NCBI GenBank assembly: GCA_021651055.1
Contig: JAJHOH010000001.1
Span: forward strand, 558,001-622,000
DNA: 64,000 bases
From: Candidatus Manganitrophus morganii
GTDB lineage: Bacteria; Nitrospirota; Nitrospiria; SBBL01; Manganitrophaceae
Direction: 5' to 3'
The notes below the pieces were generated by a model that had not been told where the DNA came from, ran no database searches, and worked only from the letters and a program-made list of their open reading frames with translations. This document shows, one piece after another, positions 51,604 to 61,482 of this stretch. Numbering within the stretch: the stretch's first letter is position 1; every line of letters starts with the position of its first letter. Made by a program: the position numbers and the translations under genes.

Positions 51604-52692
51604 TTAGTGGCCTTTGTTCATCGCCTTCTCTTTCCTGAGCCATTCCCTAACGTTTTCTCTTATACCTGATAATTCGACCTTAAAAAACAACTCAGAAAAT
51701 TTACCGCCGAGACCCATCGAGCATTCCTCAAGGACATTTTTTCTTTTCAACTCGAAGGGCCTTTCGTACGAAATATTTGTTCCAGGCACGCATGTAAAAC
51801 CGGCCAAATAGCCTTCCTCTTCTGCTGTTTTGATAATAGATGAATCAAAGTTTCCATTCGGATAAGCGATAAAGTTCACAGGTCTTCCAGTTTTTTCCTC
51901 TATGATTTTCTTAGATTCTTTTAGCTCTTCCCGAACCTTTTCACCGGGAATGTTGGTGAGAAGAGAGTGACTCTTCGTGTGAGAACCGAAAGAAATATTA
52001 TTTTCAGACATCTCGGCAATTTGCCTCCAGGAAAGCAGGTCTGAATATTTCTCCCGACGCTCATGACCAAAGGCTGAATTTAAATCTCTGATTAGATCAT
52101 CGATTTCTTCCAACTGAAACGCTTTCAAGTATGAGATCAGATCATTGATAAGCGGCATTCGAGCCGGCATTGGACTGATCAGGACTCGATCGATTCTTTG
52201 TAACAATTCGGACGGACGACCTTTCAAAATCGATTGCAAGGCCTGCCTTTCTTGAGAGCTGTCTGGAAGAGGCATTTTCTTCAACAAATCAGCCAACTCT
52301 TCATGCCAAAAAGTACGACTGGTATCGATATAATCTGTGCTGATAAAAATAATGGCCGGCACCTCATTTTGTTTCAATATCGGAAAAGCATTTGTATAGT
52401 TATCACTCCAACCGTCATCAAAGGTGATGAAGACCGATTTTTTGGGAATCGAACGTCTGCTCTTGATGATGTCAGCCAGTTCTTCTCCGGAGAGGATGTG
52501 GCAGTTCTCTTTGAGATAGGATATTTGTCTCTCAAAGCTCTTCAAGGAAACCTTGAGCGGGTCGTCAAAATCAGAATGCGTCGATATTCTATGATAGGTT
52601 AAGACAAGAAGCCCCTTCTGTTCTCTTCCACCAATGGAAGAAATCTCAAATAGAGAAAGGAAAGCTGCTTTTTTGAGAATATGCATCATCAT
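51604..52692 (-). CDS. polysaccharide deacetylase (CE4)
   Basis: 362 residues. NodB-homology motifs: VLTYHRI (start), FITFDDGWSDN with the catalytic and metal-binding Asp residues, and FGSHTKSHSLLTN with the metal-binding His pair. The segment FIAYPNG is the usual late motif. It removes acetyl groups from N-acetylhexosamine polymers, inferred. No signal peptide, unlike secreted CE4 enzymes, so it may act on precursors in the cytoplasm. Confidence 0.88.
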   Translation of the reverse strand: MMMHILKKAAFLSLFEISSIGGREQKGLLVLTYHRISTHSDFDDPLKVSLKSFERQISYLKENCHILSGEELADIIKSRRSIPKKSVFITFDDGWSDNYTNAFPILKQNEVPAIIFISTDYIDTSRTFWHEELADLLKKMPLPDSSQERQALQSILKGRPSELLQRIDRVLISPMPARMPLINDLISYLKAFQLEEIDDLIRDLNSAFGHERREKYSDLLSWRQIAEMSENNISFGSHTKSHSLLTNIPGEKVREELKESKKIIEEKTGRPVNFIAYPNGNFDSSIIKTAEEEGYLAGFTCVPGTNISYERPFELKRKNVLEECSMGLGGKFSELFFKVELSGIRENVREWLRKEKAMNKGH

Positions 52693-52725
52693 TTTAAAAT
52701 AAAAGGATCAACTCTTGAGGTTGAT

Positions 52726-53856
52726 TTAGACAACCTTCCGTTGCAAATGAGAGTAAACATCCACATATTGCTTTGCCATATTCGCTGCGGAAAATGCATC
52801 CCGGACGCGATGTCCTGCATTGATCCCGACTCGCTCCATCCGCTCTTTATCCCTGAAGAGAGATATGACCGCATTTGTGATCATCTGAGGGTTTGCAGGC
52901 GGCACCAAGATGCCCAGTTCCGGGCCGGCGATTGCCTCCGGCACCCCCCCCACATTCGCGGCCACAATCGGTTTCTCTGAAACCATCGCCTCCAGGAGCA
53001 CGATCGGCAAACCCTCGGACAGAGAAGGAAGTATAAAGAGATCGATCATTTCTAAAAGTGCCCGAATCTCTCCCACATATCCGAGTAACTTAATATTGTC
53101 GATAAGTCCAAGTCTCTTAATGATCGCCTCCAAATCTCCCTTAAGAGGCCCATCACCGGCAATAACCAATTGGCAACCGGGGATCTCTTCTAAAATAGAA
53201 GGCATCGCTTCGATTAAATGTGCATGCCCCTTCACTTTTGCAAGGCGACCGACGGCCCCGATGATAAAAGCATCACGCTGTATTCCATACTTCCGACGGA
53301 GGGACAATGGATCGAAATCAGGAGTATCGCCGTCAATGTGAATCCCATTATAAATAAGGCCGATCCGATCCTTCTTTAATCCGCGCCTCGTCAAGTCTTC
53401 CAGAACCGCCTTAGATACAGCGATGACTCGATCCATTCTCTTCAGGGCAACCGCATCCAAAAATTCATAGAGCTTCCCTTTCATCCCGGCCGATTGTTTC
53501 GCCCAACCATGCACCGTAGAAACAGTATTAAAACTTCTCCCCGGCAAGAGACTCAAGAAAATATTCGTTTTATAGCCATGAGAGTGGACAAGGCCCAAAC
53601 CCTGATCTTCAACAAACTTCCGAATACCTTGAAGGCCGGAAAGATTTAGCCCCCGTCTCATCGTAAAATATTGAACAGGAATGCCTTCCTTTTCCGCCTC
53701 GGCAGCGATTTGAGGTCGCTCGCTCTCACCCTCCCGAATACATCCCAAGATTCCGGCGTATTGAGAGCCCTGCAATTCCTTAAGGAGGGTCAAAACGACT
53801 TTTTCCGCTCCATACATCCCGCCACTGTCTATCAGATGCAATACGTTAGTTCGCAT
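52726..53856 (-). CDS. glycosyltransferase family 4
   Basis: About 376 residues from ATG 53856 (frame extends to 53904 without a better start). VLHLIDSGGMYGAEKVVLTLLKEL opens the fold. IIGAVGRLAKVKGHAHLIEAM and LVIAGDGPLKGDLEAIIKRLG lead to the donor motif LFILPSLSEGLPIVLLEAM, which holds E-x7-E. The first codons overlap the end of the upstream glycosyltransferase gene. Confidence 0.88.
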   Translation of the reverse strand: MRTNVLHLIDSGGMYGAEKVVLTLLKELQGSQYAGILGCIREGESERPQIAAEAEKEGIPVQYFTMRRGLNLSGLQGIRKFVEDQGLGLVHSHGYKTNIFLSLLPGRSFNTVSTVHGWAKQSAGMKGKLYEFLDAVALKRMDRVIAVSKAVLEDLTRRGLKKDRIGLIYNGIHIDGDTPDFDPLSLRRKYGIQRDAFIIGAVGRLAKVKGHAHLIEAMPSILEEIPGCQLVIAGDGPLKGDLEAIIKRLGLIDNIKLLGYVGEIRALLEMIDLFILPSLSEGLPIVLLEAMVSEKPIVAANVGGVPEAIAGPELGILVPPANPQMITNAVISLFRDKERMERVGINAGHRVRDAFSAANMAKQYVDVYSHLQRKVV

Positions 53857-54979
53857 TTGTCGCGGTATAGACCGATTGGTATAATTCCTCGTAACGGCCG
53901 ACAAACCGGTCCAGGTTAAAGTCAGCTTCTACCCGTGCCCGGCTGCACTCTCCCATCCTCTTTAACCGTTCAGGATCTTTTAAAAGAGAAATGGTCCCCT
54001 GGTGAAAGGCCTTTTCATCATTCAGAGGAAAAAGCAGGCCGTTGGAGTGATCGATCAGCTTTACATTTCCGCCGACCTCAGACGCGACAATCGGAAGGCC
54101 GCACGCCATCGCTTCCAAAATCGTCATCGAGGTTCCTTCACTCAATGAAGAACATACATATAAATCAAATACGGGTAACATCTTTTCAACTTCCGCTGAC
54201 CGCCCCATAAACATGACCTTGGAAGCCACTCCGTTGCTTTTCGCATAACTCCTGAGACTTTCCTCACTCGGCCCATCCCCCACGATCAAAAGCTTGCATT
54301 CCGGAATGGCCTCGGAAAGAGATGGAAGAGACCGGATTAAAAACTCCAAGTTCTTAATCGGATCGAGTCGACAGATGGTGCCTAAAACCTTATCCCCTCT
54401 ATTCAAGCCGATGGCGTTTCTCAATTTATTTTTTTGTTCCGTATCCAACGGCACAAATCGGTCCGTATCCACGCCATTAATGATCGTTAATAACTTCTTC
54501 TTGTTTATTTTTACTCCCATCTCCAAATATTCCGTCAAATTTTCGGAAACTCCAACGACACGATCCATCATCCAAGAAGAGAACCGATCCTCTAGAACAG
54601 CAGACCGCTTGTCGGGAACGAGTCTTCCATGATCTGTATGAACAATTCCTTTGACCCCGGCCTTCCAACCTGCCAAGGCCGAATAAAGCGAACAACCGTT
54701 TTGGGAATGAATGATATCGATCTCGTTATCGACTAAAATCTTGCATAGGTTTTTAAATAATCCGGTATCAAAAGGACCAGGCTTTCTATTGAGGATATAT
54801 GTCCCAACCTCATTTTCTTTCAATTCCTCACAAAATATCCCACCTCGGTCAAGACAACAGAGATATGGGATAAATAATTTCTTGTCGATTCTCCGAATTA
54901 ATAGGTTAACAACCCGCTGGAGCCCCCCTAAATCCATGTCTAAAGCGATATACAAGATTTTTACTTTATCTGAGCCCAT
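53846..54979 (-). CDS. glycosyltransferase family 4
   Basis: About 377 residues from ATG 54979, 17 bp behind the next upstream gene (an upstream in-frame extension to 55060 lacks a natural start). ILYIALDMDLGGLQRVVNLLIRRI and VLGTICRLDPIKNLEFLIRSL lead to LYVCSSLSEGTSMTILEAMACGLPIVASEVGGN with E-x7-E. Architecture is standard GT4. It is part of the run of three GT4 genes at 52.7-56.2 kb. Confidence 0.88.
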   Translation of the reverse strand: MGSDKVKILYIALDMDLGGLQRVVNLLIRRIDKKLFIPYLCCLDRGGIFCEELKENEVGTYILNRKPGPFDTGLFKNLCKILVDNEIDIIHSQNGCSLYSALAGWKAGVKGIVHTDHGRLVPDKRSAVLEDRFSSWMMDRVVGVSENLTEYLEMGVKINKKKLLTIINGVDTDRFVPLDTEQKNKLRNAIGLNRGDKVLGTICRLDPIKNLEFLIRSLPSLSEAIPECKLLIVGDGPSEESLRSYAKSNGVASKVMFMGRSAEVEKMLPVFDLYVCSSLSEGTSMTILEAMACGLPIVASEVGGNVKLIDHSNGLLFPLNDEKAFHQGTISLLKDPERLKRMGECSRARVEADFNLDRFVGRYEELYQSVYTATNAN

Positions 54980-54996
54980 CGATTCAGCCAACGAAT

Positions 54997-56229
54997 TTAT
55001 TTCTTCGGTCCCATAACTTCTTTGATGATTTTGTCCACCAATGTCGCCTGACTTCCCCATGAATAGGAGTCCTCAACGGTTTTTCTGCCCGCTTCAGCAA
55101 ATCTCTTTCTTTGTACTGGGTCTGATAAAAGTGTAATGACCGCATCAGCAAACAGGTCCGGGGCATCTGCAATCAAAATATTTTGACCGTGGACTGCATT
55201 TATTCCGTTGCAACTAAAAGAGGTTGCAACGACCGGCTTTGACATGGACCACGCCTCGAGAACTTTATTTTTTAATCCCGATCCGGAAACAATCGGCGCG
55301 ATACAGACGGCCGCTTCTTCAAAAAAAGGCCGGATGTCTTCAACAAAACCGGTCAGCTTGACGCCCGGCATCTGGGACGCCAAAGTTTGGAGTTCTGTCG
55401 TGGGATTCCTTCCGGCGATGGTGAGCGAGACGTTCGGCATTTTTTCGCGGACCAGGGGAAGAACCTTGCTGATAAAATAGATCACCGCTTCAACATTTGG
55501 AGGATAGTCCATGACCCCGGTAAAAAGAAGAGAATCGTTTTTTGGGGGCTCACCTTTTGATTTGAAAAAGTCGGTATCAACCCCGTTCGGAACCACCCAC
55601 AACTTTGAACGAGGGGTTTCTTTCATTACATAATCCTTATCTGCTTGCGTGATAAAGATAGAATTTCGGGCCGTCGAAAAGTGAATTTTCTCATATCTTT
55701 TTGCCCATATATAATTTACATAATCTGTCAGCTTTTCTCTCATGCCCTTTTTTACCTTGAGGCAGCTATCCATAAAAAGAGAGAGCGAATCGATGATATC
55801 GACAACATAAGGTATCCGATTGGACTCTTTCTGATCGTAATAAAGAAACATCGAGAATCCGCAAAAGAAGATGAAGTCATATTTTGACGACGCCATTTTT
55901 CGATTGACCGCTTCAGCCATTTCTTCGGAATAATAGGGCAACCCAAGACCGAGCGCCGAAGGATAAAAAATGTTTCTGAGCGTTGAGATCTTTTTTCCCA
56001 CCCTTCGCAGGGTAGACTCTGGCACGATTTCCATATCGACAAAACAGGGGCCCAATTGCTTTAACGCTTTTTCACGGTCCTGCAAAAGTTGGGGATCGCC
56101 GAAGGTCAAGAAATCGAACTGATACCCTGAGCGAAAGCTCTTGAACAGGTTGTAATTTCTGATCATATGCCCATCGGAGGGAGGATAGGGGTACTTGGGG
56201 GCAATCAGCAAAACGAGGAGATCGCTCAA
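54997..56229 (-). CDS. glycosyltransferase family 4, resembling PEP-CTERM-associated sugar transferases
   Basis: 410 residues. It opens VLLIAPKYPYPPSDGHMIRNYNLFKSF, and has LWVVPNGVDTDFF, LLFTGVMDYPPNVEAVIYFISKVLPLVR and CIAPIVSGSGLKNKVLEAWSM. The FTGVMDYPPN segment and the PYPPSDG start recall the sugar transferases that accompany exosortase loci (stp1 type), which agrees with the PEP-CTERM genes at 37 kb. Overlaps the flippase gene by four bases. Confidence 0.75.
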   Translation of the reverse strand: MSDLLVLLIAPKYPYPPSDGHMIRNYNLFKSFRSGYQFDFLTFGDPQLLQDREKALKQLGPCFVDMEIVPESTLRRVGKKISTLRNIFYPSALGLGLPYYSEEMAEAVNRKMASSKYDFIFFCGFSMFLYYDQKESNRIPYVVDIIDSLSLFMDSCLKVKKGMREKLTDYVNYIWAKRYEKIHFSTARNSIFITQADKDYVMKETPRSKLWVVPNGVDTDFFKSKGEPPKNDSLLFTGVMDYPPNVEAVIYFISKVLPLVREKMPNVSLTIAGRNPTTELQTLASQMPGVKLTGFVEDIRPFFEEAAVCIAPIVSGSGLKNKVLEAWSMSKPVVATSFSCNGINAVHGQNILIADAPDLFADAVITLLSDPVQRKRFAEAGRKTVEDSYSWGSQATLVDKIIKEVMGPKK

Positions 56230-57659
56230 ATGGGGGCCCTCTTTTTTATTAACGATCGAATATAGAGTTTGTCCTCGGAATCAAAAACGCCGAAGAGAAA
56301 AAGCAAGACCGGATAAAAAGCGGCGCCCCCCAAAATGGCCGCGAAGAGATTTATATCCAGAAGAAAATTCACCATGACAATCATCGCCGCAACACTAAAT
56401 ACCAATCTAAAAATATGCGGGTCGGGTCTGTATTTCACATCAAGCTTCCACAACACCGCGTTGATAACTACCACCACAACTGCTTCCGTGATAACGGAGG
56501 AATAGGCCGCCCCGATGATGCCATAATTTTTGATTAGAATAATATTGAGCGAAATATTAACAAGACAGGCGAATGCCATAATTTTTACCTGGGCCGCTTC
56601 TTTCCGGATCGAAAACAGGATGGTGGACTGCATCTGAGAGAAAAAGGAAAACACCCAAAAGAAAATGAAAATGTTAAGGACCTCGGCCGACCGGATAAAT
56701 TCCGGGCCAAAAATAAGGAAAATGACCTTTTCTGAAACAAGAATGGTCCCGACCGAGATCCCCGCCGTCAGGATGATTAAAAACTTTGTCGTTTTTTCAT
56801 ATGTGCTTTGAAAAGTGTCTCCAGATCCCCCATGCATTCTTGAGAAGGCGGGAAAAATGGAGGAGGTGAACGCCGCCGGGATAAAATACAATCCCTCGAC
56901 CAACGTCACCGCCGCCATATATAAACCGACCTCCAGCTCACTCGTCATCTTGGAAAGCATCAAGATGCCAATTCTCGAATAGACCATCGTCAGAAGGGCC
57001 GAGGCGTAAAAGGGAAACCCCTGCTTTATCAGTCTTAACCACGTCTGCGCTTTGAATCTCACGCCGGATATTCCCAAACTTCGATAAGAAAACAACAGGA
57101 GACCCAAAAAGATGAATGCGTTTCCGATCGAGAAAGCGGAGACGATCCCCCAAAAACCGATCCCGGAATAAACTGCAAAAACAATAATCAAAGCGGTAAA
57201 AAGTCTGAATGCCAACGAGGCCAGCCCGATCACATACATCTTCTCCAGCGATCGGTATACCGACAACAAACTCTCATAAAGCACCTGAAAAAACAGACCG
57301 ATGCATAACACATAAATCACCTGGATCGTCTCAACTGGATAATGGAGAAGATGAACGGAGAGAATAATTACCGCAATATTCAGGGCTGATAATAAGACTT
57401 TAAAAGGGAGAATGTCTTTAATGAGGTCGATGTTTTTTTCGTCTCGGGCGGCTTCCCTGATGAATAATGACTCAATTCCTAAATTCGAAAGGACGCTGAA
57501 AAATAAGATATAGGAGAGCCCGAATGTATATCTGCCGTAGAGCTCCGGACCGATGCTTTTGGCGATGATCGAGGTGGTAAAGATGGAAACAAAGGTATTC
57601 ACGATCGAAACAACGCTAAGCAGCAGGGTGTTTGTGATAATCTTTCTTCCGCCGGTCAT
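56226..57659 (-). CDS. polysaccharide flippase (Wzx-like)
   Basis: 477 residues with about 12-14 hydrophobic segments and the MATE/MviN-like fold start ITNTLLLSVVSIVNTFVSIFTTSIIAKSIGPELYGRYTFGLSY. It should move lipid-linked oligosaccharide across the inner membrane. It sits between two glycosyltransferase genes and near the ligase-like gene, as in Wzx/Wzy loci. Confidence 0.9.
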   Translation of the reverse strand: MTGGRKIITNTLLLSVVSIVNTFVSIFTTSIIAKSIGPELYGRYTFGLSYILFFSVLSNLGIESLFIREAARDEKNIDLIKDILPFKVLLSALNIAVIILSVHLLHYPVETIQVIYVLCIGLFFQVLYESLLSVYRSLEKMYVIGLASLAFRLFTALIIVFAVYSGIGFWGIVSAFSIGNAFIFLGLLLFSYRSLGISGVRFKAQTWLRLIKQGFPFYASALLTMVYSRIGILMLSKMTSELEVGLYMAAVTLVEGLYFIPAAFTSSIFPAFSRMHGGSGDTFQSTYEKTTKFLIILTAGISVGTILVSEKVIFLIFGPEFIRSAEVLNIFIFFWVFSFFSQMQSTILFSIRKEAAQVKIMAFACLVNISLNIILIKNYGIIGAAYSSVITEAVVVVVINAVLWKLDVKYRPDPHIFRLVFSVAAMIVMVNFLLDINLFAAILGGAAFYPVLLFLFGVFDSEDKLYIRSLIKKRAPI

Positions 57660-57668
57660 GAATGATCC

Positions 57669-59489
57669 TTACTTTACCTTGTAAATCCGAATGGTATCCC
57701 CGCTTCTTGTCGCGGTCGGCTCGAAGCTCTGAACGAACGAAAATTGCTGGTCCAGGTTCTCATAGAATTCGGCCGACTTTGGATATTTCTCTCTCCAGGC
57801 GGAGTCTTCCAACCAACTCCTCAGGCTCGCGTTGTGAATGATATAGTTAAACCCATTTTCTCGGTAGTAATCGAACGATTCGATATCGCGTCCTAACTCG
57901 GTTGTGGTGATATCATAGGTAATCTCAGGCATATTTTGAAGCAATAGCTCAAAATAGATTGACGCATAGGAATCTACAATTTTAACCTGGGGAGAATCAT
58001 AGGTTTCCCCCTCTTTCAAGTTTCGAATCACATTCATCTGCGCTTCGAGCTTCTCGCGAGATTGACTGATTCGAGGCCCCGATGTGATCATCGTATGTCC
58101 CGCATCGATCAAGATCTTACTGCCCGCCGGAATATTCTCTTCGATCCACTTTTTCGAGACCTTGCTCGTGTTGTCCTCCGTCAGACGAACCGTATATGCC
58201 GCTGAATTGCGGAAGGGATAGAACACCATCACGATGCAAACAACCGCGATCGCCGTCGCTTGCAATCGTTGATCGGATACGAACCGCTTGATCGTCACAT
58301 CGAGCAGACGCCCGCTGAGCAAAAATAAGGCGGGAAAGAGGGTCATCAAGTAGCGGTCCATAATGAGAAAGTCGGAATTCGCAAGAACAAGGAAAATGAC
58401 AATCACAAAAGTCAGGAGAATATAATCCCAGCGCTCTCTCCGATAAACCGCGTAGAAAAGGCCACAAGCAGTCAATAGGAAAAGGGGAAGGCCGAAATCC
58501 TTTTGAAGGACCATCAAATATGTGTAATAGGCATTTCCTCCCACGGCGTAGGAGACTTCGTCGTAAACGTTCGTATAGATCCCGTATTGCCAAACGAAAT
58601 ACATCACCCATTGCTTGAAGGCGACAATAATCGCAGGATTGCTGATCAAGAGGCCGGCCGTAAATGCGGCGGTGGAATAAAAAATTTCTCTGGAAAAGAT
58701 CGAGCCCTTTATCGATTTCCGCTCTTGATAACACCTGAAGAAGTGGGCCATGAGAAAAATGATCCCGATCCCCCCGCCGATGATCTTGATGTTGATGGTG
58801 ACCGCCCCCAGAAAGGCGGCAATGGCGTAATCGTTCAGACGCCCCGATTGGAAAAACCGGACGATGAAATAGAAAGAGAGAAGAAAGAAAAAAGTCAGGG
58901 GAACATCGGTCCCCACGAGATGGGAGGTCCAGACATGAAGGGTGTTGACAGTGAGAAAGGCGGCCGCGATGAGTCCGACCGTTTTGTTATAGAGCGATTT
59001 TCCGATGAGGTAGAGAAGAGCGATTGATATCGTCCCCATGGTCGCCACCGTATAGCGGCCGATCAAAAAAAGCGGATCCATGTTTCTGATGATCTTCGCC
59101 GCAAAATCCATCGGGCTGCTGAAGAGATTGGTCAGATATCCGATGATGAAATAGACGCCGTATTCGACCGCCAATATATTTTGAAATCCTTTTTTGTGCC
59201 ATCGGTTCGTGTTAAATTTTCCCGAAGCGACCCGGAGCGCTTCGAACACCTCATTATATTCATCCGTATTCTCGGCATTATGCAAGCCGTAATACCTCAG
59301 AACGGCGCCGAAGAACAGAATCGCCAAAAGGACTTTGACAGATGGATCATCACGGACATAATCGATCGCGTTGTAAGCCTTTATCCTGATCGTCGTCAAA
59401 ATCGAATCTTGATTCCTCGGGAAGCTCTGAACGTCGGCTCCCATCGGAATCCGCTCATCACTTTGAGATACTTCATCCAAATTCGGCAT
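57669..59489 (-). CDS. GT39/PMT-type membrane glycosyltransferase
   Basis: About 606 residues from ATG 59489 (ATG 59444 is an alternative). Ten or so membrane helices; the first periplasmic loop has YYGLHNAENTDEYNEVFEALRVASG, with the acidic pair expected in PMT_2 proteins. The C-terminal domain (about 430-606) is soluble, with WIEENIPAGSKILIDAGHT and YIIHNASLRSWLED, and is probably periplasmic. It uses a lipid-phosphate sugar, which the GT2 gene upstream could supply. Confidence 0.85.
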   Translation of the reverse strand: MPNLDEVSQSDERIPMGADVQSFPRNQDSILTTIRIKAYNAIDYVRDDPSVKVLLAILFFGAVLRYYGLHNAENTDEYNEVFEALRVASGKFNTNRWHKKGFQNILAVEYGVYFIIGYLTNLFSSPMDFAAKIIRNMDPLFLIGRYTVATMGTISIALLYLIGKSLYNKTVGLIAAAFLTVNTLHVWTSHLVGTDVPLTFFFLLSFYFIVRFFQSGRLNDYAIAAFLGAVTINIKIIGGGIGIIFLMAHFFRCYQERKSIKGSIFSREIFYSTAAFTAGLLISNPAIIVAFKQWVMYFVWQYGIYTNVYDEVSYAVGGNAYYTYLMVLQKDFGLPLFLLTACGLFYAVYRRERWDYILLTFVIVIFLVLANSDFLIMDRYLMTLFPALFLLSGRLLDVTIKRFVSDQRLQATAIAVVCIVMVFYPFRNSAAYTVRLTEDNTSKVSKKWIEENIPAGSKILIDAGHTMITSGPRISQSREKLEAQMNVIRNLKEGETYDSPQVKIVDSYASIYFELLLQNMPEITYDITTTELGRDIESFDYYRENGFNYIIHNASLRSWLEDSAWREKYPKSAEFYENLDQQFSFVQSFEPTATRSGDTIRIYKVK

Positions 59490-59497
59490 CCTTCTTT

Positions 59498-60454
59498 TCA
59501 AGAGGTCCGCAGCTCCTTTCTTCCGCCCGCTTTGATATATTCGACGCCTCCGAGAATGCTGACCGAAACGACGATTGCAAACCACAAGAGGGAGAGGCTC
59601 AGCGCCTCCTCTTGTGTCGCCCCGATCATCGTAAACAGCAGCACGAAGGCCCCCTCCCGGACACCCAAGCCGGATAAGGAAAGGGGGAACATCGAAGCGG
59701 TGGTGGTGAGAGGGATGAATATAAAAAAGTAACCGAGAGGAATATCGATTTGAAGCCCTCTGGCAATCACATAATACCCGATGATCACGCCGATCTGAAC
59801 GACCATGGAATAGAGAAAGATCTTTACCAGCATTTTGTGGAATTTTTTATAGCTCATCAGAACATTGTAAAAATTATCTATCTTTTCCGCGACACGATGT
59901 AATCGCGTCCTTTTTAATAGATTCAGCATCCAGCCGTGCATCGCGTCGACCCAGAGGACAAGGCTGAGGAGGAAATATCCCGCCACAAAAACTCCCAAAA
60001 CGATCGGAAGCCCCGTGTCCTTAATCAGCGGATAGCCGGCAACAAGCCCGGCCAGGACGATAAATATCAGCGCCGTAAAGCCGGAATACCGATCCATAAA
60101 GATGGAGGCCAAGGAAGCCCCCCCCTTTCCGGTCACCTTGTAGAGATAATACCCCTTCACCGCGTCCCCGCCGATCATCGTCGGAAGAAAGTTATTGAAA
60201 AACATTCCGATAAAATAGATGGAGAGAAGGTTTCGATAAGGGATATCGACATCTTTTTCCAAGATAATCGACCACCGGTAAGTCGAGACGCACTGCACTC
60301 CGATAAAAATGCAGGCCCCAAGCAAAACGATGCCCGGATTGACCGAACGCATTTTTTCCCAGAGCGAACTGATGTCTATCTTCGAAAAGAGGGCATAAAG
60401 AATCACCAGGCTGATGATCGATTTCAAAGCCGTTATGGAGCTGCTCTTCTTCAT
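59498..60454 (-). CDS. LPG-synthase-type membrane protein (UPF0104)
   Basis: 318 residues with about eight membrane helices. The motifs ISIYFIGMFFNNFLPTMIGGDAVKGYYLYK and FPLSLSGLGVREGAFVLLF are the conserved parts of the UPF0104/YbhN family (related to the flippase half of lysyl-PG synthase). It neighbours a GT2 (overlap) and GT39, suggesting transport of a lipid-linked sugar. Overlaps the GT2 gene by four bases (ATGA). Confidence 0.88.
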   Translation of the reverse strand: MKKSSSITALKSIISLVILYALFSKIDISSLWEKMRSVNPGIVLLGACIFIGVQCVSTYRWSIILEKDVDIPYRNLLSIYFIGMFFNNFLPTMIGGDAVKGYYLYKVTGKGGASLASIFMDRYSGFTALIFIVLAGLVAGYPLIKDTGLPIVLGVFVAGYFLLSLVLWVDAMHGWMLNLLKRTRLHRVAEKIDNFYNVLMSYKKFHKMLVKIFLYSMVVQIGVIIGYYVIARGLQIDIPLGYFFIFIPLTTTASMFPLSLSGLGVREGAFVLLFTMIGATQEEALSLSLLWFAIVVSVSILGGVEYIKAGGRKELRTS

Positions 60455-61395
60455 CTTCCGAGTATTTTCTTTACGATAAAGATCGGTTTGCTCTGTGATT
60501 CGTGATACGTTCTCGCCAGCATTTCTCCCAACAGCCCCATGCCGATCAGCTGCCCCCCCAGAATAATTAACAGGATCGAGAGAAGAAGGAGCGGCCTTCC
60601 GCCGATGTCTTTACCGACCACAAGTTTCTCATACGTCAAATAAAGGGCCATCAAAAAACCGAGGGCTCCGGATAACAATCCGGCGGGGCCGAACGCCTGT
60701 ATCGGCCGGGTGGAAAACCCCTGGAGAAACTTGATCGTAATAAGGTCCAAGATCACCCGGATCGTCCTCGATATGCCGTATTTGCTCTTCCCGAACCGCC
60801 TGGCATGGTGTTTTGTTTCCACTTCGGTGATCGAGGCGCCGACCCAGTTGGCCATGGCCGGAATAAACCGGTGCATCTCTCCATAAAGCCTGACATTCTT
60901 TACAATCTCTTTTCGATACAATTTTAATGTGCAGCCGTAATCGTGCAGGTAGACCCCCGTCACCTTCGATATGATCCAGTTGGCGATCTTGGAGGGTAAT
61001 TTTCGACTGAGAAATTTGTCCTGCCTGTTCTTTCTCCACCCGCTGACGACATCATAGTCTTTGCTTGCTTCAAGCAGTTTCGGAATGTCGGTCGGATCGT
61101 TTTGGAGATCGGCATCCATCGTAATGATGACGTCCCCTTCCGCATAATTAAACCCGGCCGCCACGGCGGCGGTCTGTCCGAAGTTTTTTCTGAATCCGAT
61201 CACCACCACCGTTTTGTCCTTCGCTTGTATCTCCGACAAGATCGAAAACGATTTATCCCTGCTCCCGTCATCGACTAAAATGATCTCGTACTCCCTGTCC
61301 AATTTCTCCATCACATCTTTGATCGCCGTATAAAGATGGGGAATGCTCTCTTCTTCATTGTAAATAGGAATAACGATCGACACTTTTTCTTTCAT
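60451..61395 (-). CDS. glycosyltransferase family 2, polyprenyl-phosphate sugar synthase type
   Basis: 314 residues. SIVIPIYNEEESIPHLY, ILVDDGSRDKS and ITMDADLQNDP hold the GT-A donor motifs. Two C-terminal membrane helices (about 235-295) and the order match DPM1/GtrB/ArnC enzymes that make polyprenyl-phosphate sugars. It likely supplies the GT39 protein encoded just downstream. Confidence 0.9.
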   Translation of the reverse strand: MKEKVSIVIPIYNEEESIPHLYTAIKDVMEKLDREYEIILVDDGSRDKSFSILSEIQAKDKTVVVIGFRKNFGQTAAVAAGFNYAEGDVIITMDADLQNDPTDIPKLLEASKDYDVVSGWRKNRQDKFLSRKLPSKIANWIISKVTGVYLHDYGCTLKLYRKEIVKNVRLYGEMHRFIPAMANWVGASITEVETKHHARRFGKSKYGISRTIRVILDLITIKFLQGFSTRPIQAFGPAGLLSGALGFLMALYLTYEKLVVGKDIGGRPLLLLSILLIILGGQLIGMGLLGEMLARTYHESQSKPIFIVKKILGR

Positions 61396-61482
61396 GCAAA
61401 AAACCTCCTAAACCCGACAAGAATCAATCTGTACGAGATTAATCCCTAAACCGCTTACCTTCGCCTTCAAGAGCATTCATTA